A stretch of 56,532 nt of DNA, from positions 1 through 56,532 of the forward strand of contig SVEA01000177.1 in assembly GCA_015057615.1 (NCBI GenBank), in the 5' to 3' direction. How positions within the stretch are numbered: the first letter of the stretch is position 1; every line of letters begins with the position of its first letter. The DNA comes from Lachnospiraceae bacterium. Its GTDB lineage: Bacteria; Bacillota; Clostridia; Lachnospirales; Lachnospiraceae. The notes beneath the pieces were generated by a model. It was not told where the DNA came from. It saw only the letters and a list, made by a program, of their open reading frames with translations, and searched no databases. A program made the translations under genes and the position numbers. Shown here one piece after another: positions 56,525-56,532 of the stretch.

Positions 56525-56532
56525 GATTTAGA

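Noticed and set aside
1-56532. CRISPR arrays
   Set aside because: The repeats present are long, dispersed and self-complementary; no run of short repeats with regular spacers was seen.

Overview
The window is a low-GC Firmicutes chromosome segment, most likely from a Lachnospiraceae-type member of the Clostridia. The grounds are the gene order around the ribosomal clusters, an enlarged ribosomal protein L17, a KOW-domain gene between map and infA, acidic C-terminal tails on RpoB and RpoC, four-cysteine S14 and L33, and strong AGGAGG ribosome binding sites. Nearly everything is on the minus strand; only one four-gene operon and one broken gene lie on the plus strand. I see no rRNA, tRNA, CRISPR array or transposase gene.

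Layout, read in the direction of minus-strand transcription. (1) 56.1-54.2 kb: a secreted subtilase bracketed by two copies of an interspersed foldback repeat. (2) 53.7-41.7 kb: rpmG-secE-nusG-rplK-rplA, then rplJ-rplL, then rpoB-rpoC. Separate consensus promoters, an L10-type leader and a strong terminator divide this block into three units. (3) 41.7-24.6 kb: about 17 kb of accessory genes in the place where rpsL-rpsG-fusA-tuf usually sit. These are a phosphohexomutase, a plus-strand membrane-stress operon (PspA, zinc-ribbon, TPM and SPFH proteins, the same order as Bacillus subtilis ydjF-G-H-I), an rRNA-type methyltransferase, a two-component system, a degenerate double-ABC protein and a sugar ABC importer. 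(4) 24.1-0.9 kb: the S10-spc-alpha supercluster from rpsJ to rplQ, including secY, adk, map, infA and a 37-codon rpmJ with a GTG start, then ecfA1-ecfA2-ecfT-truA, an inserted mgtC-like gene, and rplM-rpsI.

The genes work together mainly as the translation and transcription machinery: ribosomal proteins, RNA polymerase core subunits, NusG, SecY/SecE, IF-1, adenylate kinase and methionine aminopeptidase, with the ECF module supplying vitamin or metal uptake. Several leaders look autoregulatory (before rplJ, rpsJ, rpsM, rplM, and a repeated GTGGGAGG motif before rplK and rplA).

The two most interesting things are these. First, the two-component locus has a histidine kinase with essentially no extracellular sensor, and immediately downstream a tandem-ABC protein of the sugar-ATPase type whose Walker A, signature and Walker B motifs are all destroyed. 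This suggests a pseudo-ATPase that couples a sugar importer to signalling. Second, there are two, possibly three, families of non-coding foldback repeats in the intergenic gaps: family A (205 bp, terminal inverted repeats, 8-bp target duplications), family B (about 250 bp, folding as a three-way junction with compensatory changes) and a single-copy element C with a similar architecture.
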